Assembly: GCA_946482655.1 (NCBI GenBank)
Contig: CAMLSA010000047.1
Span: forward strand, 1-24,367
Direction: 5' to 3'
Length of the DNA: 24,367 nucleotides
From: an uncultured Sphingomonas sp.
Lineage (GTDB): Bacteria > Pseudomonadota > Alphaproteobacteria > Sphingomonadales > Sphingomonadaceae
The translations under genes and the position numbers were made by a program. Below, piece by piece: positions 1 to 6,621 of the stretch; position 1 is the stretch's first letter, and each line of letters starts with the position of its first letter. Under the pieces are notes generated by a model. That model saw only the letters and a list, made by a program, of their open reading frames with translations, had not been told where the DNA came from and ran no database searches.

Positions 1-5
1 CAGTT

Positions 6-773
6 CTACCGGCCCTTCCAATTCGGGCGGCGATTCTCCGCGAACGCGCGGGGGCCTTCCTGCGCGTCCTGGCTGCGATAGCAGGTCTCCGATGCATGAC
101 GGGCCGCGATGAGCGCCGCCGAGCGGCCCATATCGGTCGACAGCATGACGGTCTCGCGGGCGGCTTGCACCGAGAGCGGCGCACCCTCGAGGATCTCGGC
201 GGCGAGGGTGAGCGCGGTGTCCATTAGCGCGGCAGGCTCGGCGAGCCGGTTGACCAGGCCGATCTCATAGGCGCGCTGGGCGCTGATCGGCTTCCCGGTC
301 AGGAGAATCTCCATCATGATCCGCTGTGGAATCATGTGGATCAGCGGCGCCGCCCAAGGTGAGCTGCGGCCGAACTTGACCTCGGTCACGGCGAATTGCG
401 CTCGGGTGCTCGCAACGCACAGGTCGCAGGCCTGGGCGATCATCCAGCCGCCCGCGAAGGCGATCCCGTTGACGGCCGCGATGGTCGGCTTGCTCAGCTC
501 GACGGTGTCGCCGGGCACGGGAAACATGTCGCGCGGCGGCACCTGGAGCTTGCGTTCGACCATCTCCTTGAGGTCGCCGCCCGCGCAGAAGGCTTTCTCG
601 CCCGCGCCGGTGAGGATCGCGACCCGCAGCGCCGGATCATGCTCGAAGCGCTCCCACGCGGCGAACAGGCCGTCGCGTATCTCCCTGACGAGCGCGTTGC
701 GCGCCTCGGGCCGGTTTAGCGTGATGATGGCGATCCCATCATCGCGTGCTTCGAACAATATCGCGTCGCTCAT
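6..773 (-). CDS. Enoyl-CoA hydratase/isomerase (crotonase) family protein
   Basis: A 255-residue protein of normal crotonase length. It would act on a CoA thioester in the cytoplasm, as in fatty-acid or aromatic-acid beta-oxidation. The family is clear from the N-terminal ITLNRPEARNAL, the oxyanion-hole segment FCAGGDLKEM and the second oxyanion segment NGIAFAGGWMIAQACDL. The first of the two acidic residues used by canonical hydratases (GGGCEL type) is replaced: the segment here reads AGGWMI. The second (FAVTEVKFG) is kept. The true reaction may therefore be isomerisation or another crotonase chemistry rather than simple hydration. The ATG at 773 was chosen because it follows an AGAGAGG ribosome-binding site seven bases upstream and begins the family homology; longer in-frame starts add about 100 non-homologous residues. 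The stop of a possible decayed upstream frame overlaps this start as TAATG. Substrate unknown. Confidence 0.9.
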   Translation of the reverse strand: MSDAILFEARDDGIAIITLNRPEARNALVREIRDGLFAAWERFEHDPALRVAILTGAGEKAFCAGGDLKEMVERKLQVPPRDMFPVPGDTVELSKPTIAAVNGIAFAGGWMIAQACDLCVASTRAQFAVTEVKFGRSSPWAAPLIHMIPQRIMMEILLTGKPISAQRAYEIGLVNRLAEPAALMDTALTLAAEILEGAPLSVQAARETVMLSTDMGRSAALIAARHASETCYRSQDAQEGPRAFAENRRPNWKGR

Positions 774-1088
774 TAAAAAACCTCTCTGGCGGACGGTGTG
801 CGCCGCCCCTCTCCCGGCTCGCCAATCCGCGCAACCAGGGTCAGTCCTCTCAGTTCGGCGGCCGCATCTTCGGTGGCGATCACGTCCACCTCGCCGCGCG
901 CGGTGGTGACCGTTCGGAAGGGTGGGAGCGCGCATCATCATCTTGTCGGCCACCTGCCCGGTCAAGGTCCAGATTTTATTGCCCTTCACAACGCGGGCCT
1001 GACGTCGATCACGCACGAACTCGCCGCCGGGCTCCGTATGGCTGCGCCCCAGCGTGCGCGAAACACGGCGCAATCGATCGGGATCCAT
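773..1088 (-). pseudogene. Possible frame-broken coding remnant upstream of the crotonase gene
   Basis: This 376-base gap before the next gene holds no intact ORF that I can assign, but on the minus strand it has coding-like codon use split between frames. One frame (about 1088 to 915) reads segments such as RQARVVKGNKIWTLTGQVAD. Near 915 the GC-rich third-position signal moves to another frame, reading VTTARGEVDVIATEDAAAEL and then running to a TAA that overlaps the crotonase ATG (TAATG). That pattern fits a gene end with a frameshift, or a decayed gene once co-translated with the crotonase. I do not recognise the family. No start codon with a ribosome-binding site was found. It could also be non-coding spacer that stays open by chance in high-GC DNA. 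Confidence 0.28.
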
Positions 1089-1149
1089 CCTATGTGGGTG
1101 ATAAATTGCTGCAACGCACCATAAGGATGCTCATCAACTTGGAGCTCCT

Positions 1150-1356
1150 ATGGACCAGGAAAGCGAATATTATCTGCGGCGTGCCGAAATCGAACTCGCG
1201 CTGGCTCAGTCGGCCTCGCACCCCTCCGCGGTGCGGGTGCATTATCGTCTCGCCGGCCGTTATCTCGACAGGGCCTATGGCGACCGCGTCGAGAAGGCGC
1301 CCCGGCCGGACGGGCGATCCATAATGGGTGCGCGGAAGACCAGCGCTGCGGCCTAG
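1150..1356 (+). CDS. Small hypothetical protein (68 aa)
   Basis: A short soluble, charged protein beginning MDQESEYYLRRAEIELALAQ, with a predicted helical N-terminal half and a basic, disordered-looking tail. The ATG follows GGAG six bases upstream. From memory it resembles small conserved sphingomonad proteins of unknown function with the pattern ESEYYxRRAxxELxLAQ...HYxLAxxYLDR; that is recollection, not a search result. It is a lone plus-strand gene whose TAG stop lies inside CTAG shared with the stop of the convergent DNA ligase, so the two genes overlap by four bases. No function can be given. Confidence 0.75.
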   Translation: MDQESEYYLRRAEIELALAQSASHPSAVRVHYRLAGRYLDRAYGDRVEKAPRPDGRSIMGARKTSAAA

Positions 1357-2399
1357 CCGCCGTCATTTCCCACGCCAAGATCGGCCAATTCGCTCGGACG
1401 CAGCTCGCGGACCAGCTGACTGCGGTCACATTGCTCGGGCGCCTTGTCCGGCCGCCAGCGCAGGAAACGGGTGCCGTGCCGAAAGCGGCCGCCGGTGATC
1501 TGGTCGTAGAGGACCTCGGCGACCAGTTCCGGACGCAATGGTACCCAAGGCTTTTCCTCGCCACCGTTCCAGCGGCTGGGGCCGCCGGGCCGATCGCCGG
1601 TGAAGCCGCCGCCGCCCTCATGGGACCGCAGCACGGGGCCTAGCTGCTTTCGTTCAGCCGCGCCGAAGGCAGAGGTGAAGCCGACATGGTCGAGCTTTCC
1701 TTCGGCGTCGTAAAGTCCGAGCAGCAGCGAGGCGACCTCTCCCTTCGCGGTCTTGCGATAGCCGCCGACGACGCAATCGGCGGTCCGCAGCCGCTTGACC
1801 TTCACCATCGCGCGCTCGCCGGCCCGGTAGGGCTCGTCGAGGCGCTTGGCGACCACCCCGTCGAGGGCGCCGCCGCTCGCCGCGAGCCAGCGTCTCGCCT
1901 CGCCGGGATCGCCGGTGGCGGGCGACAGGATGAGACCTGGGTCGTCCCACCCGGCATGAAGCTCGACCAGCGCCTCCCGCCGTTCGCGCAAGGGCAGGTC
2001 ACGGAGATCGCGGCCTCCCGCTCGCAGGCAGTCGAACAGGATGAACTGCGCAGGCGCTTCGCGGACCAGCCGCGCAACCCGGCTCGCGGCCGGATGGAGC
2101 CGCGCCTGGAGCGCACCGAACGACAGGTGATCGCCCAGGGGAATCACCAGTTCGCCGTCGAGGACAATGTCCGACGGCGCGATCGCCTCGATCCGCGCCA
2201 CGATATCGGGAAAATAACGTCCCAGCGGTTTGCCCGACTTGGAAACCAGCGAAGCCGTGCCCCGCTCGCTTGTCGCGATCGCGCGGAAGCCGTCCCATTT
2301 GGGCTCGTATTGCCAACCCGGCCCCGTTGGAAGCTCGTCTTCGAGGCGGGCCTCCATCGGCTGGATCGGCGGGGCGCCATCCGCCGCGCGCGGCGTCAC
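1353..2399 (-). CDS. ATP-dependent DNA ligase (LigC/LigD ligase-domain type)
   Basis: A 348-residue nucleotidyltransferase that would seal nicks with ATP. Motif I is YEPKWDGFRA with the adenylated lysine at about residue 34. Motif III-like VLDGELVI is at about 79-86, motif IV DGVVAKRLDEPY at about 180-191 and motif V MVKVKR at about 198-203. An OB-fold-like C-terminal region contains PELVAEVLYDQITGGRFRHGTRFLRWRPDK, typical of bacterial ATP ligases that work in end joining or repair. It is a stand-alone ligase: no polymerase/primase or phosphoesterase domain is fused, and no Ku gene is in the window. The start is GTG at 2399, which overlaps the TGA of the upstream 58-residue gene as GTGA, so translation is probably coupled. 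An EcfG-like promoter upstream of that small gene suggests stress or stationary-phase expression. Confidence 0.92.
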   Translation of the reverse strand: MTPRAADGAPPIQPMEARLEDELPTGPGWQYEPKWDGFRAIATSERGTASLVSKSGKPLGRYFPDIVARIEAIAPSDIVLDGELVIPLGDHLSFGALQARLHPAASRVARLVREAPAQFILFDCLRAGGRDLRDLPLRERREALVELHAGWDDPGLILSPATGDPGEARRWLAASGGALDGVVAKRLDEPYRAGERAMVKVKRLRTADCVVGGYRKTAKGEVASLLLGLYDAEGKLDHVGFTSAFGAAERKQLGPVLRSHEGGGGFTGDRPGGPSRWNGGEEKPWVPLRPELVAEVLYDQITGGRFRHGTRFLRWRPDKAPEQCDRSQLVRELRPSELADLGVGNDGG

Positions 2400-2572
2400 G
2401 CTTTATGGTCGCCGCGGTCGCCCTGGCCGGATCTGGCGATGTGCCTCGCCCCGGTGAGCCGGTGGGCAACGAGCGGCTTGGCGACAGCGGCGAATTCCTC
2501 GAAGCGACCCGTCTCGTAGCGGCGGACATAGCGTTTGTCGGTGCCGGTATCGATCAGTTCGCGATCAGGCAT
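2396..2572 (-). CDS. Small basic protein coupled to the DNA ligase (58 aa)
   Basis: A 58-residue hydrophilic protein starting MPDRELIDTGTDKRYVRR and ending with a glycine-, aspartate- and lysine-rich tail (SGQGDRGDHKA). The ATG at 2572 directly follows a purine-rich GAGAGGAA ribosome-binding site; a TTG further upstream is less likely. Its TGA overlaps the ligase GTG by four bases. The opening IDTGTDKRYVRR resembles small uncharacterised proteins I recall from alphaproteobacteria with a DLIDTGTDKRYxRRDxxGxF pattern; no database was consulted. The basic, disordered character and the coupling suggest a role connected with DNA repair or stress, but this is inference. Confidence 0.8.
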   Translation of the reverse strand: MPDRELIDTGTDKRYVRRYETGRFEEFAAVAKPLVAHRLTGARHIARSGQGDRGDHKA

Positions 2573-2594
2573 TTCCTCTCTCCCTCCCAATGTG

Positions 2595-2620
2595 AACGCT
2601 CGACGGAGTCCAGCGGTTCA
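2595..2620 (-). promoter_or_regulatory. Candidate EcfG-type (general stress sigma) promoter for the small gene and ligase
   Basis: On the minus strand TGAAC (2620-2616) is followed after 17 bases by CGTT (2598-2595). The known alphaproteobacterial EcfG consensus is GGAAC-N16/17-CGTT, so only the first base differs. The -10 lies about 22 bases before the ATG at 2572, leaving room for a start site and ribosome-binding site. It sits in the gap after the SDR gene, which ends at 2636. One site with a mismatch could be chance. Confidence 0.45.
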
Positions 2621-2635
2621 ATGGGCCGATCGTCG

Positions 2636-3415
2636 TCACCTGCCGGTGCCGGGCTCCGCCATCCTGCGGTGCATCTCGGCCAGCGCCGAAGCGGGGGTGA
2701 CGTTCGCCATCGTCTTCTGGATCTTGTTCTTCCAGCCGGTTACGATATGCGCCTCACCTTTCATCATCGCCTCCCAGCCCTCGAGCGCGACCTTGCCGGC
2801 ATCGTCCTTCTCGTCGGTGCCGACCTTCGTATCCATCAGATCGGCGCGCTCGAAGAACTCGGTCTCGGTAGGCCCCGGCATCAAGGTGGTGAGGGTCACG
2901 CCCCCGCTATCCTTGATCTCGTTACGCAGGGCATCGGTGAAATTGTCGATGAACGCCTTGGTCCCGTTGTAGACCGCGTTGAAGGTACCGGGCATGTATC
3001 CGGCGATCGATCCGGTCACCAGCACCTTGCCCTGATCCCGCGCCACCATCTGCCGCATCACCCGCTGCAGCAGATAGATCGTGCCGGTAATGTTGGTATC
3101 GATCACATGGCGCCAGTCCTCGACCTTCTGATCGAGGAAGGCGCGGCCGAGGCCCCGCCCGGCATTAGCGCACAATATGTCAACCTGCCGCCCGCCCGCT
3201 GCGTGCAACAGTCGATCGACGCCCTCGATCGACGCGAGGTCGGCCTCGATCGAACGCACCTCGACCCCATGGCGGCGGAAATCCGCCGCCGCGGCGTCGA
3301 TCAGCGGTTCGTCGGCGACGACCAGAAGATCATGGCCTCGCTCGGCCGCAATGCTCGCGAGTTCGAAGCCGATCCCCGTCGAAGCACCGGTGACGATTGC
3401 AAATTTCTCAGCCAT
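2636..3415 (-). CDS. Short-chain dehydrogenase/reductase (SDR), classical type
   Basis: A 259-residue NAD(P)-dependent oxidoreductase with Rossmann motif TGASTGIG at about residues 9-16, NAG at 84-86, catalytic Ser136 (VTGSIAG), Tyr149 and Lys153 (YNGTK), and Asn108 in DTNIT. The segment after the active site, LMPGPTETEFFERA, is common in SDRs of the DltE/YqjQ sort; the substrate is unknown. The start at 3415 has a strong GAGGAGGG site. It lies 17 bases after the zinc alcohol dehydrogenase gene and is the third gene of a tight minus-strand unit (SRPBCC, ADH, SDR). Two dehydrogenases and a lipid/ligand-binding protein together suggest reduction or detoxification of a small hydrophobic carbonyl, possibly under stress. 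Confidence 0.92.
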   Translation of the reverse strand: MAEKFAIVTGASTGIGFELASIAAERGHDLLVVADEPLIDAAAADFRRHGVEVRSIEADLASIEGVDRLLHAAGGRQVDILCANAGRGLGRAFLDQKVEDWRHVIDTNITGTIYLLQRVMRQMVARDQGKVLVTGSIAGYMPGTFNAVYNGTKAFIDNFTDALRNEIKDSGGVTLTTLMPGPTETEFFERADLMDTKVGTDEKDDAGKVALEGWEAMMKGEAHIVTGWKNKIQKTMANVTPASALAEMHRRMAEPGTGR

Positions 3416-3432
3416 CGCATCCCTCCTCTTCC

Positions 3433-4620
3433 TTAGGCGTCGATCGCCATGCCCGGCTTGAGCACCACCTTGGTCACCTCGTTCTGCTCGTCGTGGAATA
3501 TCTTATAGCCTTGGGGCGCCTGTTCGAGCGGCAGGCGGTGGCTGATCAGGAACGTGGTGTCGATCTTGTCTTCGACGATCGCGTTGAGCAGGCCCGGCAT
3601 GTAATGCTGCACATGGGTCTGGCCGGTCTTGAGGGTCAGCCCCTTCTGCATGAAGGCGCCGAGCGGGAATTTGTCGACCACGCCACCATAGACGGCGGGC
3701 ATGGACACGCGCCCTCCCTTGCGGCAGGCGACGATCGCCTGACGGATCGAATGGATGCGGTCCGTACCGAGGAACGTAGACGCCTTGATCTGGTCGATCA
3801 CATTGTCGAGGAAGAAGCCGTGCGCCTCGAGCCCGACCGCGTCGATCACCGCGTCGGGTCCGATCCCGCCGGTCATCTCCATCAGCGCCTCATAGGTCTT
3901 GCTCTGCCCGTAATCGATCGCTTCGGCGCCGAACCGCCTCGCAAGATCGAGCCGGCGCGGAAAATGGTCGATCGCGATCACTCGTTCGGCCCCCATCAGG
4001 AAAGCCGACTGGATCGCGAAAAGGCCGACGGGCCCGCAGCCCCAGACCGCGACCGTATCGCCGGGCTCGATGTCGGCATTCTCGGCCGCCATCCAGCCGG
4101 TGGGGAGAATATCCGATAGGAACAGCACCTTCTCATCGTCGATCCCCTCGGGGATCACGATCGGGCCGACATCGGAGAAGGGCACGCGGGCATATTCGGC
4201 CTGACCGCCGGCATAGCCGCCGGTCATGTGGCTATAGCCGAACAGCCCAGCCATCGGATGTCCGTAAAGCTCCATCGCGATGTCCTGGTTATCGGCGGGG
4301 TTGCCGTTGTCGCAGGCCGAATATTGATGCTTCGCGCAATGAAAGCAGCGGCCGCAGGAGATGGTGAAGGGCACCACTACGCGCTGGCCTTTTCGCAGCG
4401 TAGAGGCGGGACCGGTATCGACCACCTCGCCCATGAACTCATGGCCGAGGATGTCGCCCTTCTGCATGGTCGGTATATAATGATCATAGAGATGGAGGTC
4501 CGATCCGCAAATCGCGGTAGACGTGATGCGGATGATCGCGTCGCGCGGGTTCAGGATCTCGGGATCGTCGACGGTCTCCATGCGGACGTCGTGTTTGCCA
4601 TGCCAGGTGAGCGCGCGCAT
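3433..4620 (-). CDS. Zinc-dependent alcohol dehydrogenase, formaldehyde-dehydrogenase-like
   Basis: A 395-residue medium-chain dehydrogenase. Catalytic zinc ligands are visible as Cys38 (AICGSDLH) and His60-Glu61 (GHEF). The structural zinc site is Cys89, Cys92, Cys95 and Cys103 (CGRCFHC...AC). The cofactor fold is [15 protein letters not shown] with Asp in VIAIDHF ending the second strand, which favours NAD over NADP. The long insertion and overall pattern match the family related to glutathione-independent formaldehyde dehydrogenase rather than short ethanol dehydrogenases; the true substrate is not evident. The ATG at 4620 lies two bases after the SRPBCC stop, with an AAGGA site inside that gene, so it is part of one operon. 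Its neighbours are SRPBCC (upstream) and SDR (downstream). Confidence 0.93.
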   Translation of the reverse strand: MRALTWHGKHDVRMETVDDPEILNPRDAIIRITSTAICGSDLHLYDHYIPTMQKGDILGHEFMGEVVDTGPASTLRKGQRVVVPFTISCGRCFHCAKHQYSACDNGNPADNQDIAMELYGHPMAGLFGYSHMTGGYAGGQAEYARVPFSDVGPIVIPEGIDDEKVLFLSDILPTGWMAAENADIEPGDTVAVWGCGPVGLFAIQSAFLMGAERVIAIDHFPRRLDLARRFGAEAIDYGQSKTYEALMEMTGGIGPDAVIDAVGLEAHGFFLDNVIDQIKASTFLGTDRIHSIRQAIVACRKGGRVSMPAVYGGVVDKFPLGAFMQKGLTLKTGQTHVQHYMPGLLNAIVEDKIDTTFLISHRLPLEQAPQGYKIFHDEQNEVTKVVLKPGMAIDA

Positions 4621-4622
4621 CG

Positions 4623-5216
4623 TCAGTCCTTCTCTTCCTCGAGTTGGGCTCGGGTGCGGGCGGCGGTGGCGATCTCGCCAGTTTCCATCAGCTGCTTGAA
4701 ACGGCGCAGGTCGCGCCGCGCCTGGATCGCCGGCTCGCGCTGGAAGATCTTGGCGATCACCTTGCCGACCACGCCGCCGGGCGGATCATAGACGATCGTC
4801 GCGGTGACCACCGTGCCGCGCCCGCCGCTCGCGTCGCGGAAGTCGATCCGGCCGCTGTTCGGCACATCGGCTCCTTCGGTGGAGGCCCAGGCGATCAGCT
4901 CGCCGGTGCGTTCCTCGGTGATCACGGAATCCCATTCGACGGTGTTGCCCGCCGGCGCCTTGACGACCCAGTGCGAGCGCCGCCCGTCGAGAACCTCTAC
5001 CCGGACCACATTGTCCATGAAGCTCGGCAGATTGCTGAAGTCGCGCCAATAGGCGTAGAGCTCGGCGCGCGGCCGGCCGATCGTGACCGAGCGGCTGGTC
5101 AGCGACGAACCCTTGGGCTCGACCAGCGCGGCTGTGGCCTCATCGACGGCTTCGTCGCGTTTCGAGGCCGCGGGCGGCGCGTCGTCGCTAATCTCGGGCT
5201 TGTGGGTATCGCTCAT
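4623..5216 (-). CDS. SRPBCC (START/polyketide cyclase-like) family protein
   Basis: A 197-residue cytoplasmic protein. Residues 1-40 are acidic and look disordered. Residues about 42-150 form the helix-grip domain typical of the polyketide-cyclase/dehydrase family, with signatures [32 protein letters not shown] and [16 protein letters not shown]. This fold binds small hydrophobic ligands; no catalytic residue can be assigned. The C-terminal part is helical ([16 protein letters not shown]), as in other family members, and ends in an acidic EEEKD tail. The start at 5216 has GGAGG eight bases upstream. It opens the SRPBCC-ADH-SDR operon, 32 bases from an EcfG-like promoter. Confidence 0.88.
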   Translation of the reverse strand: MSDTHKPEISDDAPPAASKRDEAVDEATAALVEPKGSSLTSRSVTIGRPRAELYAYWRDFSNLPSFMDNVVRVEVLDGRRSHWVVKAPAGNTVEWDSVITEERTGELIAWASTEGADVPNSGRIDFRDASGGRGTVVTATIVYDPPGGVVGKVIAKIFQREPAIQARRDLRRFKQLMETGEIATAARTRAQLEEEKD

Positions 5217-5247
5217 GTGATCCTCCATGTGGCGATGAAGGCAGTCA

Positions 5248-5272
5248 AACCGAGCGGGACTGGCGTCGTTCC
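5248..5272 (-). promoter_or_regulatory. Candidate EcfG-type promoter for the SRPBCC-ADH-SDR operon
   Basis: On the minus strand a perfect GGAAC (5272-5268) is followed after 16 bases by GGTT (5251-5248), one base off the EcfG -10 element CGTT. The predicted start would leave a leader of about 25 bases before the ATG at 5216, containing its GGAGG site. It lies in the 191-base gap between the cyclophilin stop and this operon, where I saw no clear terminator. Confidence 0.5.
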
Positions 5273-5407
5273 TATCGTTGCGGCGCCGGGGCGACATTTC
5301 GACGAAATGCGCTAACGCAGATCAATCATGCTATTCCATGAGGTTGGAGCAGGCTTCTGTATATATGCCGACCCGGCGGGAGGCGGCGTACTGTTTACGA
5401 CCAGCTC

Positions 5408-6064
5408 TCAGGGCGTAGGCGCCTCGGCGACGCGTTTCGCGCTGATGATCCTGATGGGGGGCGCGAGCATCTGTCCCTTCATCACACCTTCGCCCGAGGT
5501 GGGCGAACGGGGGGCGGCAAGGATCTTCTTCACCACGTCCATGCCCTCGACGACATGACCGAAGACGGCATAGCCCTGATTGTCGCCGGACGCCGCGGGA
5601 TCGGCGTCCATCGAGGTCATCGGACCGACGACGATGAAGAAGTCGCCCGCCGCCGTGCCGGGCGCGTTACGCGCCATCGAAATGGCGCCATCGGTATGCG
5701 ACAGGCCGGTCTTGCTGGTCGGTTCGTGCGCGATCGGCGGGAAAAGCTTCTTGGGATCATATTTCACGCCGCCCTGGACGAGGCCGTAGTCGACGCCATT
5801 GGGCGCGCCGACGGCGCCGACCGCCCTGTAGAAGACGCTGTTGTCGAAGCGTCTCGCGTCGACATAGCGGAGGAAATTCCCCGTCGTGACCGGAGCGCGT
5901 TCCTTCTCGAGCTCGAGGAGGATCGGCCCCTCGGCGGTCACCAGACTGACCTTGACCGTAGCCGGTTTGGGCGCGGGAGCGGGCGGCGGGGTCGCCTCTT
6001 GGGCAACGGCCGGAGGAGCGGCGAGGGCGAGCAGGGCGGGCAGAAGCAGTCGGAGGGTCTTCAT
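5408..6064 (-). CDS. Secreted peptidyl-prolyl cis-trans isomerase (cyclophilin type)
   Basis: A 218-residue protein with a clear Sec signal peptide (MKTLRLLLPALLALAAPPAVA, cleavage likely after AVA). A proline/alanine linker follows, then a cyclophilin domain from about residue 38. Family landmarks are TGNFLRYVDARRFDNSVFYR (the active-site Arg sits in FYR), GLVQGG, the GAISMARN segment and GDFFIVVG. It would assist proline isomerisation during folding in the periplasm. It starts 34 bases after the phosphoribosyltransferase and is the last gene of that minus-strand operon. An AAGGA lies 12 bases and an AGGA four bases before the ATG. Confidence 0.9.
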   Translation of the reverse strand: MKTLRLLLPALLALAAPPAVAQEATPPPAPAPKPATVKVSLVTAEGPILLELEKERAPVTTGNFLRYVDARRFDNSVFYRAVGAVGAPNGVDYGLVQGGVKYDPKKLFPPIAHEPTSKTGLSHTDGAISMARNAPGTAAGDFFIVVGPMTSMDADPAASGDNQGYAVFGHVVEGMDVVKKILAAPRSPTSGEGVMKGQMLAPPIRIISAKRVAEAPTP

Positions 6065-6098
6065 TTCCTGGGGCCATCCTTCAGGGCATCGGTGGGGT

Positions 6099-6611
6099 TC
6101 ATGCGAGACGCGCCGGGACGATGGCTGAATCCTCGATCACCTTGTCGACGGGCGAAACCTGTTCCCAGGGGAAGACGAACCAGTCCTTGTTGATCGATCG
6201 ATCGATCGTGCGGAAGCGATAGTCGACGCGTTCCGACGAGACGATGTTGTCGATCAGCGTGGCGAAGCGGACATTGGCGAGATCGCCGCCTGCTTCAATG
6301 AGCGCTTCCTTCAAATGGACGATGGTGCCGCCGCTGTCGTTGATGTCGTCGACGAACAACAGCCGGTCGGTAAGGCTCCTGCCGGCCAGCTTCACAAGCA
6401 GTTCGGCCGAGAAGCCGGGCAGACGCGAGCTGTGATCGAGCGACAGCATGGGAATGCCTGTGGCGTGGCTCAGATAGACCGCCGGGGTCAGCCCGCCGCG
6501 CCCCACCCCGATCATGAAGTCGGGGGCCCAGCCGCTCTCCTTGATGCGGGCGGCGAGATAGTGGATCGCGGTCATGAACTCCGGCTGGTCGACGGCGGTG
6601 AGGGTCGGCAT
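6099..6611 (-). CDS. Purine phosphoribosyltransferase
   Basis: A 170-residue type I phosphoribosyltransferase. The PRPP-binding loop is LLFVDDINDSGGTI at about residues 84-97. An upstream substrate/PPi loop is GVGRGGLTPAVYLSH (36-49), as in xanthine-guanine and hypoxanthine phosphoribosyltransferases. It would attach PRPP ribose-phosphate to a purine base (hypoxanthine, guanine or xanthine) in the cytoplasm. The ATG at 6611 has AAGGA eight bases upstream; an upstream extension in the same frame overlaps the deaminase gene and is rejected. It begins 10 bases after the adenine deaminase-like gene, which supports hypoxanthine as one substrate. A GATC tetranucleotide repeated four times (6192-6207) codes for part of TIDRSIN. 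Confidence 0.88.
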   Translation of the reverse strand: MPTLTAVDQPEFMTAIHYLAARIKESGWAPDFMIGVGRGGLTPAVYLSHATGIPMLSLDHSSRLPGFSAELLVKLAGRSLTDRLLFVDDINDSGGTIVHLKEALIEAGGDLANVRFATLIDNIVSSERVDYRFRTIDRSINKDWFVFPWEQVSPVDKVIEDSAIVPARLA

Positions 6612-6621
6612 GGGCGGTTCC

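Noticed and set aside
6192..6207. Four tandem GATC units inside the phosphoribosyltransferase gene
   Set aside because: Only four units, coding in frame for TIDRSIN; too short to suggest phase variation, and GATCG is common in this genome style.
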